Origin: Clostridia bacterium | GTDB lineage: Bacteria; Bacillota; Clostridia; Oscillospirales; CAG-272 | Length of the DNA: 43,050 bases | Direction of reading: 5' to 3' | NCBI GenBank assembly: GCA_017958705.1 | Contig: JAGDCE010000030.1 | Span: forward strand, 1-43,050 | Part shown: positions 1-9,575 of the stretch, in pieces | Numbering within the stretch: position 1 is the stretch's first letter | Layout: every line of letters begins with the position of its first letter | Position numbers and translations under genes: made by a program | The notes under the pieces: generated by a model | Told to the model about the DNA's origin: nothing | Seen by the model: only the letters and a program-made list of their open reading frames with translations | Database searches by the model: none

Positions 1-1829
1 AAAAAGCGATAGTCATAATTTCAGTCATCGCTGTAATTGCGCTTTTTGCGTTTTTCCTTAAATCAATTCTAGTACCGTTCGTTAAATTCGAGATAAACAA
101 CGACGTCGAAGGCGCAAGGGAACTGCTGCGCTCGAAAGGCGTGCTCGGATTTTTAGCCGTCTCGCTCGTCGAGGCGCTGCAGATGGTCGTCGTGTTCATA
201 CCAGCCGAATTCATTCAGATCTCGAGCGGTCTCAGTTATCCGTTCCCGATAGCGCTGCTTCTGTGCGATCTCGGCGTATGCCTCGGCGCGACTATCATAT
301 TCATCCTCGTACGCACGTTCAAATACAGCACGCCGGCGTACGAGAAAAACAAAGTCAAGATAGACAAGCTGTCGACCCGAAAGGGCTCCGATAAAAGCGT
401 TATACTGTTTTTATATTTTCTGTTTTTCATGCCGCTGATACCGTTCGGCGCCATTTGCTATTACGGAAGCGGCACGAAGCTCAAATACGGAAAATACATC
501 CTGACCGTCGCTACGGGCGTCATCCCGTCTATCATCACGTCAAACCTCATGGGCGCGGCAGGGAAAGCCTTTATTAAGAATTCCATACCGATACCGCTTC
601 TGATACTGATAATCGTACTGCTCGCAGCGCTGTTGTTTTTCATTATTTATCTGTTCCTTGACAAGATATATTTCAAGGAAAACGAGGGAACGCCGGATTC
701 CGTGTTATACTCGGCTTTCTGTTCCGTCGTGCGTTTCCTGCGCCGCGGAAGACAGAAGCTGCAAGTCAACGCCGACCTTCTTTCGGAGGCGGAGGCGCCT
801 TATTTCATACTTGCAAATCACGAATCGTTCTACGATTTTTACTATATGATGGAGCTTGACCGCGATCTGCGCGCAACGCTCGTCGCAAACGAATACTATA
901 TAAAAAAGCCGGTCTTAAGGACTATCGCAAAAAAGATCGGCGTTATACCGAAAAAGCTCTTCACGCGCGATATCCACACCATCGGTGGGATCATGTCCAT
1001 GACAAAGAAAGGATATCCGGTTCTCGTATTCCCTGAAGGGCGCATGTCGCCCGACGGTCGTATAAATCCGATAGCGGAGAAGAGCGGCGGATTTTATAAG
1101 AAGCTGGGCAAGGATCTCGTGTTTGTTAAGATCACCGGCGCGTATCTTTCTAAGCCGAAATGGAGAAAGCGCTTTTACCGCTCAAATATAAACGTCTCGG
1201 TCGTCAGGGTGATAAAGAAGGACGAACTTCCGGATTACACCGAAGATGAGCTTAACACGCTGATATACGACACGCTCAGCTACGACGAGCCTTACGACGA
1301 GTCGAACGAAAACGTTTATAAGCAGAAGGGAAAAGCGGAGGGATTGCAAAACATACTTTACCGCTGCCCGGATTGCGGAGAGTTGTATACGACCTACGGA
1401 AGAAAATGCGAGTTCGGCTGCACCGCCTGCGGCAAAGTGCGCACGTTCAACGACAGATACGTATTTGACGACGGAGCGAAGATTTCAGATCTGTATTCAA
1501 AGATCGCCGCGCTTGAGCGCGAACAGGCTGATTCGACAGTGCTTAACACCGCCGTCAAAGTAAAGATATTCGGGAAAGACGGCAAAACAAGGAAACAGAC
1601 GGGCGTCTGCACGTTTGATAAAAACGAATTCAAATACGAATCCGAGCAGGAAAGCTTCAGCATAAAAACGGAAAATATCCCCGCGCTCGCGTTTTCCTGC
1701 AACGAGGAATTCGAGCTTTATCATAACGAGGAACTTCATTATTTCTACCCGGTCGAAAACAGACGGCAGACCGCCCGCTGGGGCTTGCTTGCCGACATTT
1801 ACGCGGAGGCGCGCGATGAAAAAAGATAA
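1..1829 (+). CDS. VTT/DedA-like membrane domain fused to PlsC-type acyltransferase (5' partial)
   Basis: The reading frame is open from base 3, so the gene begins left of the window. The GTG at 141 is internal: the 46 codons before it already encode a hydrophobic helix and a charged linker that fit the protein. Of about 608 visible residues, roughly the first 215 form a multi-helix membrane region resembling TVP38/DedA (VTT) proteins. A PlsC-like acyltransferase domain follows, with the NHESFYD box (H-x4-D, bases about 811-834) and an FPEGR box (near 1030). Near the C-terminus is a CxxC...CxxC zinc-ribbon-like segment (bases about 1366-1432). The likely role is acyl transfer to a lysophospholipid or similar lipid at the membrane; the exact substrate is unknown. 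It overlaps the next gene by 14 bases, implying co-transcription. The domain calls are firm, the substrate is not. Confidence 0.75.
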   Translation, partial: KAIVIISVIAVIALFAFFLKSILVPFVKFEINNDVEGARELLRSKGVLGFLAVSLVEALQMVVVFIPAEFIQISSGLSYPFPIALLLCDLGVCLGATIIFILVRTFKYSTPAYEKNKVKIDKLSTRKGSDKSVILFLYFLFFMPLIPFGAICYYGSGTKLKYGKYILTVATGVIPSIITSNLMGAAGKAFIKNSIPIPLLILIIVLLAALLFFIIYLFLDKIYFKENEGTPDSVLYSAFCSVVRFLRRGRQKLQVNADLLSEAEAPYFILANHESFYDFYYMMELDRDLRATLVANEYYIKKPVLRTIAKKIGVIPKKLFTRDIHTIGGIMSMTKKGYPVLVFPEGRMSPDGRINPIAEKSGGFYKKLGKDLVFVKITGAYLSKPKWRKRFYRSNINVSVVRVIKKDELPDYTEDELNTLIYDTLSYDEPYDESNENVYKQKGKAEGLQNILYRCPDCGELYTTYGRKCEFGCTACGKVRTFNDRYVFDDGAKISDLYSKIAALEREQADSTVLNTAVKVKIFGKDGKTRKQTGVCTFDKNEFKYESEQESFSIKTENIPALAFSCNEEFELYHNEELHYFYPVENRRQTARWGLLADIYAEARDEKR

Positions 1830-3243
1830 CGGCAAAGCACTGATCAACATTTCAAAAAAGACCTTTATTCAGGTGACGGCGCTGCTTCTGGCGCTCGTCG
1901 CACTGTCTGTCGTTCTGACGTACGTGATCCCCGGCGGACAGTTCGGCACGACGGAGAACGGGGAAGTCGACTATTCTCAGTACATCCGGCGCGACGACAT
2001 CAAGGGGATCAACGTGCTGAAAGGCGTTTTCTCGCCGGTCCTCGTGTTCTTCTCGTCAAACGGCCTGTCGCTTATAATGCTGTCGCTGTTTTTGCTGATC
2101 ATCTCGTCGTCCTTTCAGGTGATGAACGACGTTGGCGGCATCGAAGCGCTGATCGGCACCGTATCCGACAAGTTCAGGAACAGAAAAACACTGCTTACAA
2201 TCGTCGTATCGTTCTTCTTCATGTGCTTCGGCGCATTCCTCGGGCTGTTTGAGGAAATGCTTACGATGCTGCCGATAATGACGATGCTTTGCATAGCGAT
2301 AGGCTACGATTCTTTCACGGGATTCCTTATATCTATCGTCGCCTGCGGGTTCGGATTTGCCAGCGCGATAACAAATCCGTTCACGGTACTGCTCGCATCC
2401 GAGATAATAGACGTTAACCCGATGGAGCACGTTTACTACAGATTCATCGTGTTTTTCGTGATGTACGCGCTGCTGATCGGTTTTATCCTTCTGTATACGC
2501 GCAAAATAACAAAAGACCCGTTAAAGAGTCTTACATATGAGCACGACGAGCGTATCAAAGCCGCCAAAAACGAAACGGAAACCGAGCAGAGAACTGACAA
2601 AAAGAGAATTGCGACAGTCTATTCCGTATTTCTGCTCGCGGCGCTTGCGTTGATCATAATCTGCTCGTCGCTGTCCGCACTGAGAGATTATACGGTCCCG
2701 ATCCTCATCGCGTATTTCCTTATATTTGGTATATTAGCCGGCATAATCTGCGGAAACAAGCCAAAATTCGTTTTTAAAAGCTTCCTCAAGGGTCTTGTCG
2801 GGGCGCTGCCGACGCTCGCATTCATAGCGCTTGCCGCAGCCGTCAAATACGTATTCGACGAAGGCGCGATAATGCCGACGATCGTATGGCAGATTAACAA
2901 TCTGACGGCAGGAAAGAACATATTCGTCATGGCGCTCGTCATATATCTCATAATCCTTTTGCTCGAATTCTTTATCTCCTCGTCCACGGCAAAGGCGATC
3001 CTCGTCATGGGCATACTCGCCGCGACGTCCGTAGGGCTGAGCAAATCTATGCTCGTGCTTATATACACGTTTGCGGACGGTTATACGAACGTGATCTTTC
3101 CGACGTCACCGGTCCTTCTGATATCTCTTTCGATGATCGAGGTTGATTATTTCAAGTGGGTAAAAAAGAGTCTGCCGCTGTTTGCGGTAAACGTGATCGT
3201 CGTTCTGGCACTGATCGCGCTCGGTATCATAATCGGATACTGA
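1816..3243 (+). CDS. YfcC-family (DcuC-superfamily) membrane transporter
   Basis: This 475-aa polytopic membrane protein begins with a short basic tail and a helix ending in VIPGGQFG, the typical opening of YfcC-like proteins of the C4-dicarboxylate anaerobic carrier superfamily. About a dozen hydrophobic segments follow, split by a charged cytoplasmic loop (bases about 2510-2610). I chose the ATG at 1816 because GGAGG lies six bases upstream (1805-1809); the upstream in-frame ATG at 1789 lies inside the previous gene and has no such site. The family moves dicarboxylates, amino acids or peptides with protons or sodium, but the substrate cannot be read from sequence. It overlaps the acyltransferase gene by 14 bases and probably shares its message, which would end at the terminator about 160 bases downstream. 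Confidence 0.75.
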   Translation: MKKDNGKALINISKKTFIQVTALLLALVALSVVLTYVIPGGQFGTTENGEVDYSQYIRRDDIKGINVLKGVFSPVLVFFSSNGLSLIMLSLFLLIISSSFQVMNDVGGIEALIGTVSDKFRNRKTLLTIVVSFFFMCFGAFLGLFEEMLTMLPIMTMLCIAIGYDSFTGFLISIVACGFGFASAITNPFTVLLASEIIDVNPMEHVYYRFIVFFVMYALLIGFILLYTRKITKDPLKSLTYEHDERIKAAKNETETEQRTDKKRIATVYSVFLLAALALIIICSSLSALRDYTVPILIAYFLIFGILAGIICGNKPKFVFKSFLKGLVGALPTLAFIALAAAVKYVFDEGAIMPTIVWQINNLTAGKNIFVMALVIYLIILLLEFFISSSTAKAILVMGILAATSVGLSKSMLVLIYTFADGYTNVIFPTSPVLLISLSMIEVDYFKWVKKSLPLFAVNVIVVLALIALGIIIGY

Positions 3244-3401
3244 AATCAGGAAAACATCCGTCATGTTTTTTCAGGCGGATGGTCCGGCGGGGAATTATTT
3301 ACGTTTTTGTACAAAATACAAATTTTGTATAATTTTATACCCCTTTTTTACCGAAAACACGCGTTTTGCGCCTTTTGTGCCTGAAATCGCTCCTATTACG
3401 C

Positions 3402-3436
3402 AACACGGCTATTTACAGCCGTGTTTTTTATTTTTT
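3402..3436 (+). terminator. Rho-independent terminator after the YfcC-like gene
   Basis: A perfect 9-bp stem (3402-3410 with 3417-3425) encloses a 6-base loop and is followed by a T-rich run to 3436. It is the first strong plus-strand terminator downstream of the transporter gene. A second possible hairpin (about 3254-3278, CATCCG/CGGATG) lies nearer the stop codon but lacks a T-run. Confidence 0.8.
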
Positions 3437-3795
3437 CCTGTGATTCCGATCGTCTGTCAGTTTGCAAAATTTCTTTTGCAGTATCTTTTACAGTCTCGCA
3501 TTTTTCTGCAAGTTGTTTTTCCGTCAGCTTGTAGGATTTTGTCAAACGTATCTTATATCGTCCCGCTTGTTTCTGCAGGCTGTTTTTCTGTTCTTATAAC
3601 TTGCAGAAATTCCTTCGACATATCGTACGTCATTTCTGATAATTCTGCAGTCTGTTTTTTCTGTTCTCGCAGCCTGTAGAATTTCCTCCGACGTATCATA
3701 CGTCGTTTCTTATAATTCTACAGGTTATTTTTTTCTCCTGTCAGCCGGCAGAACTTTACGCGACGTATCTTTCATCGTTCCGCTGTCTCACACAG
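3432..3795. repeat. Degenerate ~72-bp tandem repeats, about five units
   Basis: Units begin near 3432, 3506, 3573, 3645 and 3718 and end near 3790. Each runs CTGCAG-like box, T-run, GCAGAA-like box, then CGACGTATC...CGTC...ATAATT. Spacing is 67-74 bases with many substitutions. Translated on the minus strand, the units give related ~24-residue segments, for example DTSEEILQAARTEK, DMSKEFLQVIRTEK, DTAKEILQTDRR and DTSRKVLPADRR. Stops and frame changes between units prevent one open reading frame. It could be the decayed remains of a repeat-protein gene or a non-coding structured repeat. No intact gene is seen between 3244 and 4050. Confidence 0.65.
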
Positions 3796-3931
3796 GCTGA
3801 TATGTTCACGCCGGGTCATGTTTTTGCCGTGATCCGGGTGTCTGTCGATCCGTGCTGTGCCGGTACACTTTTTTATATTTCCTTATGACCATACGCCGCC
3901 GGCGTCTTTTGTCCGCCGTTAGCTTATAAGC

Positions 3932-3959
3932 AAAAACCGCGCGTTCTGTCGCCGCGCGG
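3932..3959 (-). terminator. Rho-independent terminator after polC
   Basis: On the minus strand a 7-bp all-GC stem (CCGCGCG with CGCGCGG, 3937-3943 and 3953-3959) is followed by a run of five T. It lies about 90 bases beyond the polC stop codon and should end the long pyrH-polC transcript. Confidence 0.8.
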
Positions 3960-4050
3960 CTTTAAACTGATATTCTGTTGCGAAATTCACTAATTATTCA
4001 TAATATTCACATAATATTCATTTTAGCGGTATTTTACGCGTTTTGTATAA

Positions 4051-7000
4051 TTAATTGTCGTCTTCATCGTCGTTGAAGCCTGAGATCATGCTGAACATCG
4101 TTATCTGATTCGTCTCGTCAAGCCCTTTGAGCACGCCGTCGCTCCGTAAAAGCTCAATAACGCTGTTTGAGAGCTTCGCGTACTGTTTGAGGTCCTGCAC
4201 TGAATTGATCTGGTGCGTCCGGCAGGCGTTCGCAATGTTTTCTGCGGCGCTTTCGCCGAGTCCCGGCAGGCTTGCGTACGGTATCCTGATCTTGCCGGAC
4301 TCCGGCAGAAACAGCTTTGCGTCCGATTTATTGAGCGCCACCGGCAGGAATTTTATACCGCGGCACATCGCCTCGAGTATCAGCTGACACGCCGAATAGA
4401 TCGCGTCGTCGCGCTGCGTCCGAGCATTGTTGTGGTTATATGCGATCATCCATTCTTTGACGGCGCTCTTCCCTTTCGCGACGAGCGACGCATCGAATCC
4501 GTCCGGCGCCGCCGAGAAATAAGCGGCGTAGAATTCAAGCGGATTATAGATCTTATGATATCCGAGCCTTATCGCCGAGATAACGTACGCCGCGGCGTGC
4601 GCCTTCGGGAACATGTATTTGATCTTAAGACAGGATTGTATATACCATTCCGGCACGTTATGCTCGCGCATCGCCCGGAAATGCTCTTCATTGAGCACCT
4701 TCGGCGGTTTGTTGCCTTTACGAACGATCTCCATGATCTTGAACGCCATATCGGGCTCAAGACCCTTGTGCATCAGATACACCATTATACTGTCGCGTGT
4801 TCCGATGACGCCGGAAATGTCGCAGATGCCTTCCTTTATAAGCGACTGCGCGTTGCCGAGCCACACGCCCTGCCCGTGCGAAAGTCCCGAGATCTGAAGC
4901 ATATCCGCGAAATTCTTCGGTTGAGCGTCCTCAAGCATCTGACGCACGAACTTCGTGCCGAGCTCCGGAAGACCGAACGTACCGCTCGACAGCGGCTTTT
5001 CGGAGCCGGTCTCGTCTATATCCTGCGGCATTATGCCGAGCGGTTCGGTCGACGTGAACAGCTTATATACCTGAGGATCTGTAAGCGGCGTATCGAGTAT
5101 GTTCGTGCCGGTATACTTTTCGATCATCTTGTATTTCGTCGGAACATCGTGCCCGAGTATGTCGAGCTTCAATATGGTGTCGTGCAGATATTCAAACGCG
5201 AAGTGGGTCGTTATAATATCGGATTTCGGATCGTCCGCGGGGTGCTGGATCGGCGTAAAATCGTATACTTCGTATTCTCTCGGTACGACTATGATTCCGC
5301 CGGGATGCTGACCGGTCGTCCGTTTACAGCCCGCGATCATATAAACGAGATGCTGGATCTCAGCACTTCGCAGATTAAGCCCCGTATCCTCGATGAATTT
5401 GCAGACGTGGAACGTGTGCGCCGACTTCGGCTGTATGCCGCCTATCGTGCCCGCGCGGAAAACGTTTTCAGCGCCGAACAGGACTTCGGTGTATTTATGC
5501 GCGTCGCCCTGGACGTCGCCTGAGAAGTTCAGGTCGATATCCGGCGATTTGTTTCCTTTGAATCCGAGAAACGTCTCAAACGGTATATCGTGACCGTCGC
5601 GCACCATAAGCGTGCCGCATATCGGGCAGTTCTTTTCCGGCAGATCGAAACCGGAGCCGATCGAGCCGTCTGTTATGAATTCCGAATGCTTGCATTCAGG
5701 GCATCTGTAATGCGGAGGCAGCGGATTTACCTCGGTTATATTCGCCATCGTAGCGACGAACGACGAGCCGACGGATCCCCGGGAGCCGACCTGATATCCC
5801 TTTGAAACGCTGTTTTCGACGAGCTTTTTCGCTATAACGTATAAGACTCCGAAGCCTTCCTTTATTATCGGGTTCAGTTCCCTTTCCAGTCTGTCTTTGA
5901 CGATCGCCGGCGGATCGTCTCCGTACAGTCGGTGCATGTTCTTATAACAGATGTCTTTTAGTTCATCGTCCGCGCCTTCGATGCTCGGCTGATATTTACC
6001 CTCCGGGATCGGTCTGACTTGTTCGATCATGTCAGCGACGGCGTTCGGGTTCCTTATGACGACGTCGTATCTGTCATCGTCATCAAGATACGAGAACTCT
6101 TCGAGCATCTCTTCGGTGGTATAGAAATGCACCGCCGTGTCGTCATCGTCGATCTTGACCTTTTTGCCCAGATAAAGCAGGTGTTTGCCGATCTCGTCGC
6201 TCTTGTCGAGCACGTTGCAGCCGGTCGTGGCGCATACGGGCTTGTTGTTCTTTTTTCCGAGCTCTACGATCCTTTTGTTAATATTCCTGATCTGTTCCTC
6301 GTCCGCGACGGTAGCGCGCTTTACAAGATCGGCGCTGCATTCTACCGGCTGTATCTCGAGAAAATCGTAATACTCTATCAGATCGTTAAGTTCGTCGTCG
6401 GATTTGCCGTCGAGAATCGCCTGGAACAGCTCGCCCTTGTAGTTGCCGGTACCGACGATCAGACCGTCGCGCATTTCGCTCAACACGGATTTCGGTATCT
6501 GCGGGTTTCTGTAGAAAAATTCAAGGTTCGATCTTGAGATCAGCTTGTAAAGATTTTTAAGTCCGGCTCTGTTTTTCACAAGCAGGACGATCCTGCGGTT
6601 CTTCTGACGCAGAAAATCGGTGCCGCCCGCCATCGCCGCGTTCAGGTCGTCTATCGATTCAATTCCGTCGTTTCTGAGCTTGTCGCACATCTTGAAAAAG
6701 ATCATCGCGAGCATTTCCGCGTCGGCGTACGCTCTGTGGTGTTCAAAATCGCCAAGGCCGTAATGCGCCGCGACGACGTCGAGCTTGTGGCGTTTCAGCT
6801 CGGGATTCAGATACCGCGAAAGCGGCACGGTATCGATGAAATTCGGATCGAACGGTATATTGTGACGTTTTGCCGCCGCCGAAATAAAGTTCGTGTCAAA
6901 CGGCGCGTTGTGCGCAATGAGCGTGCGGTCGCCTATGAATTCTATGAATTTTCTGACCGCTTCCTCTTCCTTCGGCGCGCCCTCAACCATATCCTGTGAT

Positions 7001-8520
7001 ATTCCGGTGAGCTTCGTTATTTCAGCGGGGATTTCGACCTCGGGATCGACGAAAGTCTCGAATATCTCTTTGATCTCGCCGCCCTGCACTCGCGCGGCGC
7101 CGATCTCTATGATCCTGTTGGACAGCGCGGAAAGACCCGTGGTCTCGGTATCGAACACGATGAATTCACTGTCGAGCGTGCCCAGATTATCACCGTACGC
7201 CGCTTTATGCGTATCGTCGACGAAATATCCGTCGATACCGTATATGACCTTTATATTCTTTCCTTCTTTTGCAAGCGATTCCTGCGCGATCATCGCCTTC
7301 GGATAGCCCTGCGCGTTTCCGCTGTCCGTTATCGCAACGGCTTTATGCCCCCACGACGCGGCGACTTTTACCGCTGTGTCCGGCGGGATCGTAGCTTCGA
7401 GCTGTGACATCTGCGTATGCAGATGAAGCTCGACGCGCTTCTCTGTCGCGTTGTCTTTGCGGTATAAGCGTTTGATCTTTGAAACGGACGTCGGGACAAG
7501 CTGATAATCGCGTTCGTACGTGTCTATCTTAACACTGCCTTTGACGGCAACGGAGGTGCCGTCCTTTATCTCGAACGATTCCGCCTCTTCCGCGGGTACA
7601 ACGGCTCTGACTTTGATGGTAGAGTCTCCATCGGTCACGTAAAAGCTTACGGAGCACTTCTCTTTTCCGCGCAGCTCTTTCATTTCGTAGCCGAAAGTTT
7701 CGCCGACAACGCAGATCTTCGATATCTGACCGTTAATCGTGCGGATCGGCACGGGATCTATATCGAAATCCTCGCCGTAGATCTTCTTCGGCGATGAAAT
7801 ATCGAAATAATGGCAGCCTACCGCGATATATTCGGGATCAGACAGATCGTCCCACGGGTCGTCCTCGTTCAAAGAGCTGAGCTTGCCGCGCAGTTCCTTC
7901 TGTACCTGCTCTCTGTCCGGGCGGTCCTGTTCCGCCGCTCTCTGCTCGTGCTCGCGCAGCTGCTGGAGCGCACGCTCCGCGTATTCTTTTTCCGCGGCCG
8001 CCTGCATCTGAAGCAGCGAATCTATGTTGCTGTATTCGTCCTCGACGCGCCGCAGCTCTACGTTCCGCTTGATCCCGAATTCATCGTTTATGACCGAGCT
8101 TATCGCCGCGGCGGAATTCGTGTTCTCGATCAGCGACATCCCGGCCTCAGTCATCGAGATATTCAGTATGATCGTGTCGCCGTCGTATTCTACCGTGTAT
8201 CTCGGGATCATTCCGCGGGTCATCCCCTTTTTATAACTCGCCTCCGTAAAGATCTCGTTGAAATACTCGTCGTTTAACAAAGCGGGATCGTATTTCGGCG
8301 ATATGCGGATAGACTCCATTTTATAAAACACACGCAGATTTTCTTCGAGCTTGTACAGATCCGCTTTCTGACGCAGACGGGAAAAACGCGTCTCGGCAAT
8401 GAAACGCTTTTTATCCTCGCTTATAACACTGTGTACGACTTCTCCGTCGTTCATTATCTTTTCCTCGCGAGGCGAGGCGGGAGTGTATTTTTTGAAAATT
8501 TCAGAAAGCTTTTTTCCCAT
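4051..8520 (-). CDS. polC: DNA polymerase III alpha subunit, PolC type
   Basis: This 1489-aa protein is the Gram-positive replicative polymerase, slightly longer than the ~1440 residues of Bacillus PolC. In order it shows an N-terminal region and OB fold, a PHP domain starting ELHLHTQMS (about residue 367), an inserted DnaQ-like 3'-5' exonuclease with the DTETTG box (about 455), a four-cysteine zinc finger (CPEC...CPIC, about 940-960), the polymerase core with SPDIDLNF (about 990, catalytic aspartates), and C-terminal helix-hairpin-helix sequence. Its ATG shares one base with the ispG stop (TAATG), so translation is probably coupled. It is the last gene of the unit and is followed by a strong terminator. 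The window also carries dnaE, giving the usual PolC/DnaE pair of Firmicutes. Confidence 0.98.
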   Translation of the reverse strand: MGKKLSEIFKKYTPASPREEKIMNDGEVVHSVISEDKKRFIAETRFSRLRQKADLYKLEENLRVFYKMESIRISPKYDPALLNDEYFNEIFTEASYKKGMTRGMIPRYTVEYDGDTIILNISMTEAGMSLIENTNSAAAISSVINDEFGIKRNVELRRVEDEYSNIDSLLQMQAAAEKEYAERALQQLREHEQRAAEQDRPDREQVQKELRGKLSSLNEDDPWDDLSDPEYIAVGCHYFDISSPKKIYGEDFDIDPVPIRTINGQISKICVVGETFGYEMKELRGKEKCSVSFYVTDGDSTIKVRAVVPAEEAESFEIKDGTSVAVKGSVKIDTYERDYQLVPTSVSKIKRLYRKDNATEKRVELHLHTQMSQLEATIPPDTAVKVAASWGHKAVAITDSGNAQGYPKAMIAQESLAKEGKNIKVIYGIDGYFVDDTHKAAYGDNLGTLDSEFIVFDTETTGLSALSNRIIEIGAARVQGGEIKEIFETFVDPEVEIPAEITKLTGISQDMVEGAPKEEEAVRKFIEFIGDRTLIAHNAPFDTNFISAAAKRHNIPFDPNFIDTVPLSRYLNPELKRHKLDVVAAHYGLGDFEHHRAYADAEMLAMIFFKMCDKLRNDGIESIDDLNAAMAGGTDFLRQKNRRIVLLVKNRAGLKNLYKLISRSNLEFFYRNPQIPKSVLSEMRDGLIVGTGNYKGELFQAILDGKSDDELNDLIEYYDFLEIQPVECSADLVKRATVADEEQIRNINKRIVELGKKNNKPVCATTGCNVLDKSDEIGKHLLYLGKKVKIDDDDTAVHFYTTEEMLEEFSYLDDDDRYDVVIRNPNAVADMIEQVRPIPEGKYQPSIEGADDELKDICYKNMHRLYGDDPPAIVKDRLERELNPIIKEGFGVLYVIAKKLVENSVSKGYQVGSRGSVGSSFVATMANITEVNPLPPHYRCPECKHSEFITDGSIGSGFDLPEKNCPICGTLMVRDGHDIPFETFLGFKGNKSPDIDLNFSGDVQGDAHKYTEVLFGAENVFRAGTIGGIQPKSAHTFHVCKFIEDTGLNLRSAEIQHLVYMIAGCKRTTGQHPGGIIVVPREYEVYDFTPIQHPADDPKSDIITTHFAFEYLHDTILKLDILGHDVPTKYKMIEKYTGTNILDTPLTDPQVYKLFTSTEPLGIMPQDIDETGSEKPLSSGTFGLPELGTKFVRQMLEDAQPKNFADMLQISGLSHGQGVWLGNAQSLIKEGICDISGVIGTRDSIMVYLMHKGLEPDMAFKIMEIVRKGNKPPKVLNEEHFRAMREHNVPEWYIQSCLKIKYMFPKAHAAAYVISAIRLGYHKIYNPLEFYAAYFSAAPDGFDASLVAKGKSAVKEWMIAYNHNNARTQRDDAIYSACQLILEAMCRGIKFLPVALNKSDAKLFLPESGKIRIPYASLPGLGESAAENIANACRTHQINSVQDLKQYAKLSNSVIELLRSDGVLKGLDETNQITMFSMISGFNDDEDDN

Positions 8521-9575
8521 TACAGTTTTTCTATCTCTTCCTTAAGCGTTTGCAGTATGTTCTCGTAACTGATCTTTCTGACCGGTTCACCGTGCATGAA
8601 AAGAAGCGCCTCGCCCTTTCCCGCGGCGATTCCTATATCGCATTCGCGCGCCTCGCCGGGACCGTTCACGACGCAGCCCATCAGCGCGACCTTGACGGGG
8701 CGAGACGGCTTTATCGTGCCCTTTATCTCGTCGAACTGACGGCAAAGCCCGATAAGATCTATCCCGGTCCTGCCGCACGTCGGGCAGGATACGGTGCTTA
8801 TCAGGCTGTCTGACATGCCGAGCGCGTCGAGCAGCCGTTTTGCGGCGTACACCTCGTTTGCGGGATCGTCCGTCAGTGATACGCGTATCGTGTCGCCTAT
8901 GCCGTCGCACAGAAGCGCTCCGATCCCGACGGCGCTCTTTATCGTTCCGGTCGACGCCGTGCCCGCCTCGGTCACTCCGAGATGGAGCGGATAATCACAC
9001 CTTGCCGCTATAATCCTGTTCGCCTCGATCATTGTTTTCACGTCGGACGATTTGACGGATATAACTATATCCGAAAAATCGTATTTTTCAAGCAGCGACG
9101 CGTGATAAAACGCACTTTCGGCTATCGCCTCCGGCGTCGGTCTGCCGTATTTGCTCAGTATATGACGCTCGAGCGAACCGCTGTTTACGCCGATCCTTAT
9201 CGGTATGCCTTTGGCTCTTGCCGCCGCGGCTACCGCTTTCACGCCGCTCTCGTCGCCTATGTTTCCCGGGTTGATCCTGATCTTGTCGATCCCCGCCTCG
9301 ATGCAGGCGAGCGCTATTTTGTGATCGAAATGGATATCCGCGACGAAAGGCACGTCGGGATAACGGCTTTTATATTCATACACCGTGCGGGCGCACTGTA
9401 CGTCCGGCACGGTAAAGCGTACGATATCACAGCCGGCAGACAAAAGTTGGTCTATCTGCCGGCAGCTCGATTCAATATCATCCGTCTTCGTATTCAGCAT
9501 AGACTGGACTGTGACCGGCGAGCCGCCGCCTATCTGTATGCCGTTTACGTATACGGTCCTCGTAATTCTTCTCAT
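8520..9575 (-). CDS. ispG: 4-hydroxy-3-methylbut-2-enyl diphosphate synthase (IspG/GcpE)
   Basis: This 351-aa enzyme of the MEP isoprenoid pathway converts methylerythritol cyclodiphosphate to HMBPP using a 4Fe-4S cluster. The cluster ligands are visible as CPTCGRTG (about residues 264-270) and the C of CVVNGPGEA (about 300). The N-terminal TIM-barrel starts with GGGSPVTVQSM. Its ATG overlaps the rseP stop as ATGA and its stop shares a base with polC. The same transcription unit carries dxr, so two MEP enzymes are co-expressed with uppS, a consumer of the product. Confidence 0.97.
   Translation of the reverse strand: MRRITRTVYVNGIQIGGGSPVTVQSMLNTKTDDIESSCRQIDQLLSAGCDIVRFTVPDVQCARTVYEYKSRYPDVPFVADIHFDHKIALACIEAGIDKIRINPGNIGDESGVKAVAAAARAKGIPIRIGVNSGSLERHILSKYGRPTPEAIAESAFYHASLLEKYDFSDIVISVKSSDVKTMIEANRIIAARCDYPLHLGVTEAGTASTGTIKSAVGIGALLCDGIGDTIRVSLTDDPANEVYAAKRLLDALGMSDSLISTVSCPTCGRTGIDLIGLCRQFDEIKGTIKPSRPVKVALMGCVVNGPGEARECDIGIAAGKGEALLFMHGEPVRKISYENILQTLKEEIEKL

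Noticed and set aside
3263..3679. 138-codon plus-strand open frame in the 3244-4050 spacer
   Set aside because: It crosses the terminator and the degenerate repeats, is Phe/Cys-rich as expected of T-rich DNA, and has no ribosome site.
3807..3840. 10-bp hairpin with two G-U pairs (CCGGGTCATG/CGTGATCCGG)
   Set aside because: It lies between two stronger terminators, has no T-run, and no gene is near enough to give it a role.
4213..5523. 436-codon plus-strand open frame opposite polC
   Set aside because: It is the complement of a fully recognisable polC, Arg/His-rich, and has no independent support. Other long frames opposite dnaE, spoIVA and tsf/rpsB are shadows of the same kind.
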